Shown here piece after piece: positions 18,233-25,785 of a DNA stretch of 64,000 bases (positions are counted from its first letter, which is position 1; the number at the start of each line of letters is the position of its first letter). The notes beneath the pieces are model-generated. The model had not been told where the DNA came from and made no database searches. It was given only the letters and a program-made list of their open reading frames with translations. Both the position numbers and the translations under genes were made by a program. The stretch comes from JAIOQJ01 sp963718635 (GTDB lineage: Bacteria; Planctomycetota; Planctomycetia; Gemmatales; Gemmataceae), in assembly GCA_963718635.1 (NCBI GenBank), contig OY970367.1, forward strand, positions 2,914,001 through 2,978,000. The letters are read 5' to 3'.

Positions 18233-18443
18233 GCTTGTTCAGTTCTTTCAAAGGCGTGTCGAGAGCCTCAAGTTTTTTGCGTTCGGCCTTTTCGCGGGCC
18301 TGTTCGCTTTTGCGTTGTTCGCGTTTGGCGGCGTCTTCTTGTGCCGCCAACGTTGCTATCAGACCAGAGCCAACGTACTCGCGAATGACGCGGCCGTTGA
18401 CCTTGCGAGCGCGATAATAATACCCGCGTCTGTCCCACCCCAT
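18129..18443 (-). CDS. MGWDRRGYYYR-type small protein
   Basis: 104 residues beginning MGWDRRGYYYRARKVNGRVI then REYVGSGL, followed by a charged coiled-coil and an HQHKRGEWRKRR tail. This beginning is recurrent in small proteins of cyanobacterial, chloroflexal and planctomycete elements. The tyrosine/arginine start resembles the DNA-contacting N-terminus of tyrosine recombinases, but no catalytic domain follows. Role unknown. Upstream gap 18444-18708 contains the direct repeat ATTCTCAACA twice and no gene that I can support. Confidence 0.7.
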   Translation of the reverse strand: MGWDRRGYYYRARKVNGRVIREYVGSGLIATLAAQEDAAKREQRKSEQAREKAERKKLEALDTPLKELNKLADLLAYAALRIAGFHQHKRGEWRKRRVRPKEAA

Positions 18444-18708
18444 TGTTCAACCTCCAAACGTTTGCCCCGACTTGAGTTTGGCTGGTCTCCTTGCCAAAAA
18501 TTGCTTTCAATTCTCAACAATTCTCAACAGGCCTTCGATCCCGGACAGAGCCTCCCGGTTACATTGAATGAACCCCGGCTGGCTAACGAGTAATGTTAAC
18601 AAAAGTAAACATCCTGATTTGGCACATGCCTCAAGTACGTTTCGCTTGAAACTCTTGAATACTAACATTTGCTAACAGCCAAGGTGCGTTCATTCGGCCG
18701 GATTGAGC

Positions 18709-18975
18709 TCATGACACCCGCACTATGCTGGCCGTCGTCAGTTTGCCGATGAGCAAGCCCTCGATGCGCCGGTGCGACTCTGGCGTCATTTTGTGGCCGC
18801 CACAAATGGGATAAATCAGCACGCGCTGCTTGCCGTCCGGTGCTCCGAAGTCGGTGGAACGATAGGGCGCGAACACGCCACGGGAGCGCGTGGGGGCTTC
18901 GCAGAGGCAACACGGGGCAGGGGCCGCCGCGGATGCTTTCACAAGTTCGCTGATTCGTTTTGCGTCGGCATGCAT
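18709..18975 (-). CDS. Small Cys-rich unknown protein
   Basis: 88 residues with a CCLC cluster near residue 22 and a later C-x2-H (CGGHKM), suggesting a metal-binding knuckle. The remainder (TPESHRRIEGLLIGKLTTAS) is helical. It lies 6 bases downstream of the next upstream gene, so it belongs to the primase operon. Confidence 0.6.
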   Translation of the reverse strand: MHADAKRISELVKASAAAPAPCCLCEAPTRSRGVFAPYRSTDFGAPDGKQRVLIYPICGGHKMTPESHRRIEGLLIGKLTTASIVRVS

Positions 18976-18981
18976 GGCTTC

Positions 18982-19239
18982 TCAGTCTCCGAACGTATAT
19001 GATCGCTTACCAGTTCGCTTGTTCACCTGCATACCAGTGGCACGACGGCCGCCGATACGCTCGATTGCCAGCATCCACGCGAACCATTCCCGATGCGGCT
19101 TGATCGCCTGGGCAGCTTGTTCGAAGTCCTCATCCGTCAAGTGTTCCGGGCCGTCGATAACGACCGAATCGGCCGTATGCTCTTCGAACACGAAACCCCG
19201 CTTGCGGAGCTCCATCAACAATTGGAACGGATCGCTCAT
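18982..19239 (-). CDS. TubC-N-like small protein
   Basis: 85 residues. The start (PFQLLMELRKRGFVFEEHTA) then IDGPEHLTDEDFEQAAQAIK and PHREWFAWML matches the TubC N-terminal docking-like fold that is common beside primase genes of mobile elements. It overlaps the primase stop by four bases. Confidence 0.65.
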   Translation of the reverse strand: MSDPFQLLMELRKRGFVFEEHTADSVVIDGPEHLTDEDFEQAAQAIKPHREWFAWMLAIERIGGRRATGMQVNKRTGKRSYTFGD

Positions 19240-21968
19240 TGGACGACCTTTCGACGGGACTTCCGCCCTGTGTCGGCTGTTGACAGAACCTCTCCGGCTG
19301 TTGACACAACCTCTCCCCCGACTTTTTCGGGAAGCGGGTTTATTTCCCCCTTAGACTCTTGCCCGACAGTTGACACAACTGACACAACCTCATTATTCGT
19401 CGAGAAAACAGGGTCCGCGTTTTCGGTCTGGGAGGTTGTGTCAGCGCCTTCGTGAAAGTCGGCTTCCGAGTCAGGGGAGGTTGTGTCAGTTTTGTCAGGC
19501 GTCGGGTGAAGAACAAAGCGGGTTAGTGGCCTGCCCCCTTTTGGTCCTACCTCATCAACCCGCCACGATCCAAAATCGGCCGCGACAAGGATGTTCAAAG
19601 CAGCTTCGGCAGCGTCAGACGTTTCGTATTTTGCCGGGTTGCTTCGTTGCAGATCGCGTACGGTGATGTTTCCGCCTCGGCAGCGTATCATTTCGGCAAG
19701 ACGGCGGGCGCTGCCTTGTTCTTCCGATTCAGAGAGCAGCGAATAGATACGTTCGGCCTCGGCCGCGAACCATTTCACCAATTCGACGCCAGCTTGGATA
19801 CTCTCGGGCTGAACTTGCGTTAGATCGTCTTCGCCGCAAAACAGCTTCTCGGCAACGTGATGGACCAATGCGAGCCGGGCGGCGTATCCCTCGAGTTTCG
19901 AGAACGCGGCGGCGGCGTTGCCTTCTGCATTCGCCTGCTTGTTCCCCCACGCGTTGTAGAACCCGATCCACGCGGTACGCGCTTGAGGCGATAGGGTCAG
20001 ATGATGCGGAACGTCGTCTCCGTTGTGCTGCCGGAACTGCAGCCCGAGCATCGCTTCGAGCAACGTGGTATAGGCCGCGGCGGTATCGGAGTTGATAACC
20101 GCCTCTGTCCATACCTTCGCTTTGCGGGGCGGCCATGCCAGCAAGAGGCGAGCGCCAAAGCCCGATGACCAATGATCACCCGTCATTTGGCTGGCGAGTA
20201 TCGCGGGCTGAATGCCGCCAGTGACAGAGACGGCCGCATGGGGAATGAAGATTACGCGGGGCTCTCCGGTTTTCCGGTCGATAATCCAAGCTCGGGCCCC
20301 GTGCGCCTCGAGCCAGTGCTGCATATCGGTCCCGCCAGCTTTTCCCTTGTACTTGGTGAATGAGCCTAGCCAGGTCGCCAGTTCATCCGCCTGGGACAAG
20401 AGGCCACGGGGATTGTTGCTGAGAATAGACGCGGCGGCTTCAATCGTAGCGTTGCCGATGACGACGCGCTTTTGAACCGGCGGCTCGGGTTCGTTGCCAC
20501 GCTCGTCTTTCGGTTTCGCTTTCCAATTGGCCAATTCGGTACGGTAGGCGGCGTATTCGGCCGCATACTCTTTCGTTAACCGCTTCTCGATTGCCTGTAT
20601 CGGTTCGACTGCGGCGGCTAGGGCCGGGCTTTTGTGTGTTCCGGATTCTCCTACGATCGCTGTCCACAATACCGATGGTTCGAACCATCCATGCTTCAGG
20701 CGAATCGAACGCGTGTTACCGATGAGACTGGCAACCACGGCTAGGCAGGGCAGCGCCACGAATGCAGGATCGCATCCAATGGCGGCGGCCGATTCCGCGA
20801 CGTAAACGGCAAGAGGTCGAGGCAGGCAGTGAACGGGGAAATCTCGGTAGGGCGCCGGGGGCCGAGCCGGTGGTTTTTGGCCGTCTTGAACGATCTTAGG
20901 CGGCAAATGCTGCACAAGGATTTTGGCGAATTCCTTGCCCCGCTGCTCCCACGTTTCCGCCTCGGGTCGTTCGGTGAACCACTTGCGAACGTCTTTGATG
21001 TTTGCCGGAAGCGTTGCCCATAGGATTCGGCGTTCGCCATGAAAATGCTTTTGCAGAATGGCGGCTAGTTGGGCGGCGTTACCGTCTTCTTTGCGGTCGT
21101 CGTCGTCTGCGATGATGATGATAGTTGCGTCGACCAGTAACTTAACAAAATCCGCCATGATCGGAACGATCTTCGATGATGATTTCGTTCCTGACTTGGA
21201 CGGCCGGGCAATCGCATGAAAACCGCCGGCCAAAAGGCAAAGCAGGTCCGATAGTCCTTCGCTCACGTAGATGCTGGAAGCGTCCGTAGGAAGCATCGGA
21301 ATCCTGTTGGGAATCACTAGCCCACGTTTGCTGCCTTTCATTGAAAGCTTGTCGCCGTCTTTGAACCGATAGGAAATTCCGGTGATGGAGCCTGTGCCGT
21401 CGCGCTCGGGCCATAGCCAAACAGGGCGCTCGTTCCATAGATCGCATCCGAATAGGTCGATCCGTTCGAAGACGCTTTCGGGAACCCCAAGCTGCTTTGC
21501 AAGGGATTCTAATGCTTTGGGGTACGTCTGCAGGTTGGCACGATACTGTTGCGCTTTCTTCATCCAGTCGCTTGCTGTTGAGGGGTCAACGTTTGGCGTT
21601 GTGGAATGGCCAGATGAACCCGTTCCATTTTTCTGCGATTGGCTGAACGTCGATGAACGCGACGGCGCTCCGTTGGCTGTCCCGTTCCGGTTTTCGTTCA
21701 ACAGATGGCCACGCGGTTTTTGATGGTCGGATGCTGCCAGAGCATCACGCACTTTGTGCCGAATCTCCCCCTCTGACCACGGCGGAACGCATCGGGAGTT
21801 GTAGCGCGACATCAAGACAGATACGGCGTCCTCTTCTTCCAGAGAGAACCCCCACGCTGCCGCGCAAGCAGCGCTGTAGGTTCGGTCACTGCCTCTGTCT
21901 GTCTGAATGCCCGGGTCCATCTTGTCGAGGTAGCTGGCTACCCGGTTGAAAAGTTTGTTGTTTAGCAT
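19236..21968 (-). CDS. DUF3987-type primase/helicase-like protein
   Basis: 910 residues. The first part has a PriCT-like segment (SRYNSRCVPPWSEGEIRHKV). The middle has a Toprim-like stretch (IYVSEGLSDLLCLLAGGFHA, then IIIIADDDD). From about residue 370 the DUF3987 domain begins, with the P-loop-like VGESGTHKSP and GNTRSIRLKHGWFEPSVLW. These proteins drive replication of integrative elements and phages. It is the largest core gene of the island, in one operon with two small downstream genes. The C-terminal 60 residues are low-complexity with repeated DTTS and VVST. Confidence 0.85.
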   Translation of the reverse strand: MLNNKLFNRVASYLDKMDPGIQTDRGSDRTYSAACAAAWGFSLEEEDAVSVLMSRYNSRCVPPWSEGEIRHKVRDALAASDHQKPRGHLLNENRNGTANGAPSRSSTFSQSQKNGTGSSGHSTTPNVDPSTASDWMKKAQQYRANLQTYPKALESLAKQLGVPESVFERIDLFGCDLWNERPVWLWPERDGTGSITGISYRFKDGDKLSMKGSKRGLVIPNRIPMLPTDASSIYVSEGLSDLLCLLAGGFHAIARPSKSGTKSSSKIVPIMADFVKLLVDATIIIIADDDDRKEDGNAAQLAAILQKHFHGERRILWATLPANIKDVRKWFTERPEAETWEQRGKEFAKILVQHLPPKIVQDGQKPPARPPAPYRDFPVHCLPRPLAVYVAESAAAIGCDPAFVALPCLAVVASLIGNTRSIRLKHGWFEPSVLWTAIVGESGTHKSPALAAAVEPIQAIEKRLTKEYAAEYAAYRTELANWKAKPKDERGNEPEPPVQKRVVIGNATIEAAASILSNNPRGLLSQADELATWLGSFTKYKGKAGGTDMQHWLEAHGARAWIIDRKTGEPRVIFIPHAAVSVTGGIQPAILASQMTGDHWSSGFGARLLLAWPPRKAKVWTEAVINSDTAAAYTTLLEAMLGLQFRQHNGDDVPHHLTLSPQARTAWIGFYNAWGNKQANAEGNAAAAFSKLEGYAARLALVHHVAEKLFCGEDDLTQVQPESIQAGVELVKWFAAEAERIYSLLSESEEQGSARRLAEMIRCRGGNITVRDLQRSNPAKYETSDAAEAALNILVAADFGSWRVDEVGPKGGRPLTRFVLHPTPDKTDTTSPDSEADFHEGADTTSQTENADPVFSTNNEVVSVVSTVGQESKGEINPLPEKVGGEVVSTAGEVLSTADTGRKSRRKVVQ

Positions 21969-21971
21969 TGT

Positions 21972-22115
21972 TCACGCCCCCGCTTTCGTTGAGGCGTGCC
22001 AGTCGCGGAAGCGTGGCGGCGAGGTCTTTGCGGTAGTTGTCGGTTTCGACGGGGCGGTTGGCGACGCCCAAGGCGCGGGGGTTGCTGTTGATTTGATCGC
22101 TGAATCGAGTATCAT
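21972..22115 (-). CDS. Possible short basic peptide before the primase gene
   Basis: Reads MILDSAIKSTATPAPWASPT onward, 47 residues, ending 3 bases before the primase start. Two other frames are also open here. Composition is proline-, threonine-, lysine-rich. I keep it at low confidence for its position only. Confidence 0.25.
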   Translation of the reverse strand: MILDSAIKSTATPAPWASPTAPSKPTTTAKTSPPRFRDWHASTKAGA

Positions 22116-22158
22116 GAGAGTGTCCTGTGCTAGTGTGTGCGTTGAGTGCTGTTTGAAT

Positions 22159-22189
22159 CGAAAGCCGCCCGTTGCATGGGCGGCTTTCG
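22159..22189. terminator. 12-bp hairpin after the excisionase-like gene
   Basis: CGAAAGCCGCCC and its exact complement flank a 7-nt loop, 14 bases past the stop of the excisionase-like gene. It lacks a clear T-run on either strand, so it could be a weak terminator or attenuator between regulation and replication genes. Confidence 0.4.
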
Positions 22190-22202
22190 CCATTTCTGGC
22201 CA

Positions 22203-22457
22203 TCAAAAATATTCTGTGACGTTGTCTTGTTTTCGTTTGCGTTGTCGCGTTGTTGGCATCGGCCTAGGTGCCGAGCGGGACGCGAGAAACGCTTCAAAGT
22301 CGTCAAGGTCGATGCGCCATCGCGGTCGGCCGTTGCGATTGCTGGCGATGTTGACGGCTCGCAGTTCGCCGGATGCGATGAATGCATAAACGCGGTCGGT
22401 TTTTGTTTTCAGACGCGCGGTGACTACGGGCGCAGTGAGAAGGGTTTCAGCTTGCAC
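22203..22457 (-). CDS. Excisionase-like helix-turn-helix protein
   Basis: 84 residues with a MerR/Xis-type winged helix: TARLKTKTDRVYAFIASGEL, then RAVNIASNRNGRPRWRIDLD, then DFEAFLASR. Such proteins guide the integrase towards excision or bind as transcription regulators. It overlaps the preceding small gene by 11 bases and lies 0.9 kb from the integrase. Confidence 0.8.
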   Translation of the reverse strand: MQAETLLTAPVVTARLKTKTDRVYAFIASGELRAVNIASNRNGRPRWRIDLDDFEAFLASRSAPRPMPTTRQRKRKQDNVTEYF

Positions 22458-22602
22458 GGCGTACCCCCCGCTGACCGCGCTTTTTAGGACGCGAGCGCAA
22501 GAGCGCTATTACGGTACGACGTTGCTGGTCAAGCTCTGACAATTTCGCGAGCAGTTGCTCGCGGTCAAGCCGAGTTAATCGTGATAGGATTGCATCGCTC
22601 AT
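22447..22602 (-). CDS. Small basic protein upstream of the excisionase-like gene
   Basis: 51 residues from ATG 22602 (MSDAILSRLTRLDREQLLAK then LSELDQQRRTVIALL). One amphipathic helix followed by a basic tail. It overlaps the next gene, so they are coupled. Role unknown. Confidence 0.5.
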   Translation of the reverse strand: MSDAILSRLTRLDREQLLAKLSELDQQRRTVIALLRSRPKKRGQRGVRRAS

Positions 22603-22655
22603 GCATATCAATTTGCATGAGTCGTTAGACAGGTTCAATCAACAACGCTAAACGT

Positions 22656-23300
22656 TTAGGCGACGGGCCAACGTAGGCCATTACGTACGGCATATCTTCG
22701 CGCGGCCTGAGAGATGCCTTGAGTCGTTAAAAGTGATTCCCACTTCTGTTTTTTATTGACTTCATTCATGATGCGAGCGAGCGCCTTTCCTTTTTTCAAT
22801 GAGTCGTAACAGAATTTATCTCTGTGATCGTTTGAATTCCTCTTAGATGGTGTTTTCGCCAGCAGGTCCAATTCATCGAAAAGCTTGCGAACGCTTGCAT
22901 CGCAATGTTGTATATGAATTAGCGTATGGTCGGTTACGTACTTTTTTGAGAATTGATCACGGGTCTGCCTCAAGAACCCAAACCAATTTACTGGTGCGCC
23001 GTATTCTGGATGAGCGAATGAGCAAGGCAAACAACCCGCATAGTGCAGCCATCCAAAGTTAGACGGTATAACGTAAAATTCTGCGATTCGGTTGACCGTA
23101 CCCCTTAAATCTTCCCACCCAGTCGTAAAGTCTGGCGCGGCAATAGCGTTTGCGGGGATAGATACCGCTTCCTCGCGAAGAGCAGCGTTTACCACCTTCC
23201 ATTCGCAAGCGATAAGAGATTCATAGGCTTGTTTTAACGCGGCGATGGCGGCCTGAAACCGGCGAGTTTCTGCAAGAGGCATCGTTCTATCCTTTGACAC
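22656..23300 (-). CDS. Unknown island protein
   Basis: 214 residues, no signal or membrane segment. Helical N-terminus (AETRRFQAAIAALKQAYESL), then a tryptophan-containing middle (GWEDLRGTVNRIAEFYVIPS) and a basic end (SQAARRYAVRNGLRWPVA). It sits between integrase and the regulator genes, where accessory cargo is often found. No family recognised. Confidence 0.6.
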   Translation of the reverse strand: MSKDRTMPLAETRRFQAAIAALKQAYESLIACEWKVVNAALREEAVSIPANAIAAPDFTTGWEDLRGTVNRIAEFYVIPSNFGWLHYAGCLPCSFAHPEYGAPVNWFGFLRQTRDQFSKKYVTDHTLIHIQHCDASVRKLFDELDLLAKTPSKRNSNDHRDKFCYDSLKKGKALARIMNEVNKKQKWESLLTTQGISQAARRYAVRNGLRWPVA

Positions 23301-23396
23301 GGGCCGGCCACGGCCGCAGCGAGCGGAAGGATAGAACCGTCCGCCGGACCGTGGCTTTCAGCGCTCATGACTTCCGCTGTTCCCGTTGTTTGAATA

Positions 23397-24596
23397 TTAT
23401 CCCGCTGCTGTCCGAAATGGAAGTGTTGCGCGCTCGCCATCATTGGCCGTTGCGTCAGATGCAAATAGCCAAATGCGCACTACGTCCGAGACTGCCTTTA
23501 ATCGATCATCGTCGATGCGTTCGCGGTAGTGGCTGGCCATGCTCTCGGACGTATGGCCCATAACGTGATCGATTGCAGGCGAGTCTTTGCAAACGTCGGC
23601 CGCTGTTCGGAAACTATGCCTCAGGCCGTAAAACGATAAGCCATGCCTCTTGATGCCGAGTTTGACAAGCAGCTTGCCAAATTCCAATCCCACGCTGTCG
23701 ATAGGAACGCATCCGCCCTTTTCCCGTTCCCGAACGCGAACAAATTTTCGGCCATACTTTGTGATGAATGCTAAGCCCGCGTCTGCTTCATCCTTTGCGG
23801 CCGGCCGGGTAGCGATCGCTTCGCGTAGGGCTTCGACTGTCTCGGGCCAAAGATGGCAGCGGCGGTTGATTCCAGTCTTTGGCCGGGGGAATGACACCCA
23901 CCCGTTTTTGAGGTCAAGGGCCGATAATGGCAGGTTGGCAATGTCCGATTGACCGAAGCCAGAATTGACGCCCAAAAGAACCATCGCACGCATAGGTTGT
24001 TTCGCGGCGGCAAGGATGCGATGGATTTCACCAGGCTCAAACATCTTAGGGCCTCGGGCGCTCCGGTCTTTGCGTACCGTTTTTCTGCTTGGCTTGCGAA
24101 AGGTAGAACCGAAGCGAACGGGCCGGTCTATCAAGTTTTCATCGAAGGCGAATTTGAAGACGGTGCGAATCCTCTGAATTGAGGTTCCCAGTCCAACGGG
24201 TCCGCGTGTCTTGGCGATCTTGGAACGCAATCGCTCAAAGTCTTCCCCTGCCAAATCGAGAACTTGACGCGAAGCGCCGAAGGCTTCAAGCAGCCGTTCG
24301 CATACGTCGTAATAGTCTCGCCATGTTACGGCCGCCAGTTCGCCGGTGTCGACGAATCGTTGCTTCGTCGTCAAAAAGCGGTTGACCAAATTGCGCAGCG
24401 TTAGGCCCTCTGACTTTTTCCGGGGAACCTTTCCGGCTTGAAGATCGTCCCTTTCTTCCAGATACTTATTAAGGGCAGCATCGGCCTCCGTGCCGAAGTA
24501 ATGCAGCTTGCCGCGAATCTTCTTGCACCACTGGCCAGAGGGATGCGCGGTAAGCGGGAAGTCGGGATAAGGTTTAACCTTCGCTTGGGTCTTCAT
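23397..24596 (-). CDS. Tyrosine recombinase (integrase) of the island
   Basis: 399 residues. SAM-like N-terminal domain (about 60-150), then a catalytic domain with the beta-hairpin lysine in RPKTGINRR, the arginine of LRHSF, GHTSESMASHYRE with the GHT histidine and the nucleophilic tyrosine. The first catalytic arginine normally in the (A/T)G(L/M)R motif is replaced: GVNSGFGQSDIANLP. This recurs in planctomycete integrases, so another residue may take its place. It would join the element to tRNA-Arg; its start is 150 bases from the tRNA and faces away. Confidence 0.88.
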   Translation of the reverse strand: MKTQAKVKPYPDFPLTAHPSGQWCKKIRGKLHYFGTEADAALNKYLEERDDLQAGKVPRKKSEGLTLRNLVNRFLTTKQRFVDTGELAAVTWRDYYDVCERLLEAFGASRQVLDLAGEDFERLRSKIAKTRGPVGLGTSIQRIRTVFKFAFDENLIDRPVRFGSTFRKPSRKTVRKDRSARGPKMFEPGEIHRILAAAKQPMRAMVLLGVNSGFGQSDIANLPLSALDLKNGWVSFPRPKTGINRRCHLWPETVEALREAIATRPAAKDEADAGLAFITKYGRKFVRVREREKGGCVPIDSVGLEFGKLLVKLGIKRHGLSFYGLRHSFRTAADVCKDSPAIDHVMGHTSESMASHYRERIDDDRLKAVSDVVRIWLFASDATANDGERATLPFRTAAG

Positions 24597-24608
24597 GGAA
24601 TGCTTCTT

Positions 24609-24692
24609 GGTTGTAGCCGGTTGTAGGATTCAAACTTATGCTGAGTCATTTAACAAACGCCTATAACCCGGATGGTTGTATAAACGGTTGTA
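24609..24692. promoter_or_regulatory. Four GGTTGTA repeats beside the integrase
   Basis: Direct copies at 24609, 24619, 24674 and 24686 form two pairs spaced 10 and 12 bases. They lie between the integrase start and the tRNA, as integrase arm-type sites or Xis sites do. A palindromic pair of the same 7-mer is at the other end (10217-10231). Confidence 0.55.
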
Positions 24693-24748
24693 GTGTGATT
24701 ATACAAGGTAGAGGCGAATATCTGGAATCGCGGTAGAAAATTGAGTTT

Positions 24749-24821
24749 GCCTCCGTAGCTCAGGGGATAGAGCAGGGCTTTCCTAAAGCCAAGGTCGCAG
24801 GTTCGATTCCTGCCGGGGGCA
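24749..24821 (+). tRNA. tRNA-Arg (anticodon CCU)
   Basis: Acceptor GCCTCCG pairs with CGGGGGC through one T-G wobble; D-arm GCTC...GAGC; anticodon loop TTCCTAA with CCT at 24782-24784; T-arm GCAGG-TTCGATT-CCTGC; discriminator A. It reads AGG codons. Its 5' half, up to the anticodon stem, was delivered by the island; the displaced chromosomal half is at 10056. Confidence 0.95.
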
Positions 24822-24833
24822 TTTGCCAGTGGC

Positions 24834-24926
24834 GAGCCGAATGGCGTGAGCAATCGGGTTCTGGTGTATTGAGCGAGGAATCGATATCTTCACCCGACTG
24901 CTTACGTTACGCAGTTCGGCTCGCCT
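24834..24926. repeat. Family 1 inverted pair
   Basis: GGCGAGCCGAATGGCGTGAG then CAATCGGGT at the left, and ACCCGACTGCTTACGTTACG then CAGTTCGGCTCGCC at the right, facing each other. It separates the tRNA from tyrA. Confidence 0.75.
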
Positions 24927-24942
24927 GTCATACAATTTCGAA

Positions 24943-25785
24943 ATGCTCTTCGATACGCTTGCCATTGTCGGCGTTGGCTTGATTGGCGGGTCCGTCGGCC
25001 GGGCGGTGCGCGAACGGCACATCGTGCGCGAAGTGGTCGGCATTGGGCGCAATGCCGAGTCGTTGAGCAAGGCGCAGGCAACCGGCGCTATCGACCGCTT
25101 TACCCTCGATCTGAAAGAGGGGCTGAAGAGCGCCGATATGGCCATCTTCTGTACGGCGGTCGATCAAATTGCCAGGCAGGTTCGAGCTTCAGCGTCAAGT
25201 TGTAAAGCGGGAATCATTATCACCGATGTTGGCAGCACGAAGGCGAACATCGTCCGCGATCTGGAAGGGGCGCTGCCCTCGGGCGTATCGTTCGTCGGCA
25301 GCCATCCGCTGGCCGGTTCGGAGAAGCGTGGGCCGGAACACGCCTCGGCCGACCTTTTCGAAGGGCGAATCACCATCGTCACGCGCACGGCCCAGACCGA
25401 TGAAAAGGCAGTCGAACGCGTCGCACAGTTCTGGCGCTCTCTTGGCAGTGAAGTCTGCTTTCTCGATCCGGAAAGTCACGATCAGGCATTGGCACTAACC
25501 AGCCATCTGCCGCATCTGGCCGCCTCCGTCTTAGCGGGCTTGGTGCCCGAACAGTGGCTGCGTTACACGGCCACGGGCTTCCGTGATACCACGCGAATCG
25601 CCTCGGGCGATGCGACGCTCTGGTCGGCCATCTTTCGCGAAAATGCCTTGGCCATGTGCGATGCGCTGCACCAAGTCTCGGAACGACTCGATGAATTTCG
25701 GGCAGCCATTTTGAACGAAGACGACAGCGCGTTGATCGATTTGCTTTCACATGCCAAACGGGTGCGCGATGCTTTGGGAAGTTGA
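24943..25785 (+). CDS. tyrA: Prephenate dehydrogenase
   Basis: 280 residues. NAD(P)-binding GVGLIGGSVGRAVRE at the N-terminus, then TDVGSTKANIV, GSHPLAGSEKRGPEHASADL (catalytic His region) and LTSHLPHLAASVLA, all typical of TyrA. It converts prephenate to 4-hydroxyphenylpyruvate in tyrosine synthesis. No ACT domain is present, so feedback must act otherwise. The purL start overlaps its stop by 17 bases. Confidence 0.93.
   Translation: MLFDTLAIVGVGLIGGSVGRAVRERHIVREVVGIGRNAESLSKAQATGAIDRFTLDLKEGLKSADMAIFCTAVDQIARQVRASASSCKAGIIITDVGSTKANIVRDLEGALPSGVSFVGSHPLAGSEKRGPEHASADLFEGRITIVTRTAQTDEKAVERVAQFWRSLGSEVCFLDPESHDQALALTSHLPHLAASVLAGLVPEQWLRYTATGFRDTTRIASGDATLWSAIFRENALAMCDALHQVSERLDEFRAAILNEDDSALIDLLSHAKRVRDALGS

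Larger units (their letters stand above)
10096..24788. mobile_element. Integrative element in tRNA-Arg(CCU), about 14.7 kb
   Basis: Bounded by the 36-bp identity core 10060-10095 and 24753-24788, and carrying a tyrosine recombinase whose start is about 150 bp from the intact tRNA. Contents: Fic module, MmeI-like restriction-modification enzyme with a DNA-binding partner, HigBA-like TA, serine recombinase, several small unknowns, DUF3987-type primase/helicase, excisionase-like protein and integrase. No capsid or conjugation genes are visible, so it is an island, a satellite-like element or a remnant. Nearly all genes are on the minus strand, except the Fic pair. Confidence 0.9.

Noticed and set aside
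10096..24788. Prophage
   Set aside because: No capsid, portal, terminase or tail genes; only integration, replication and cargo genes are visible.
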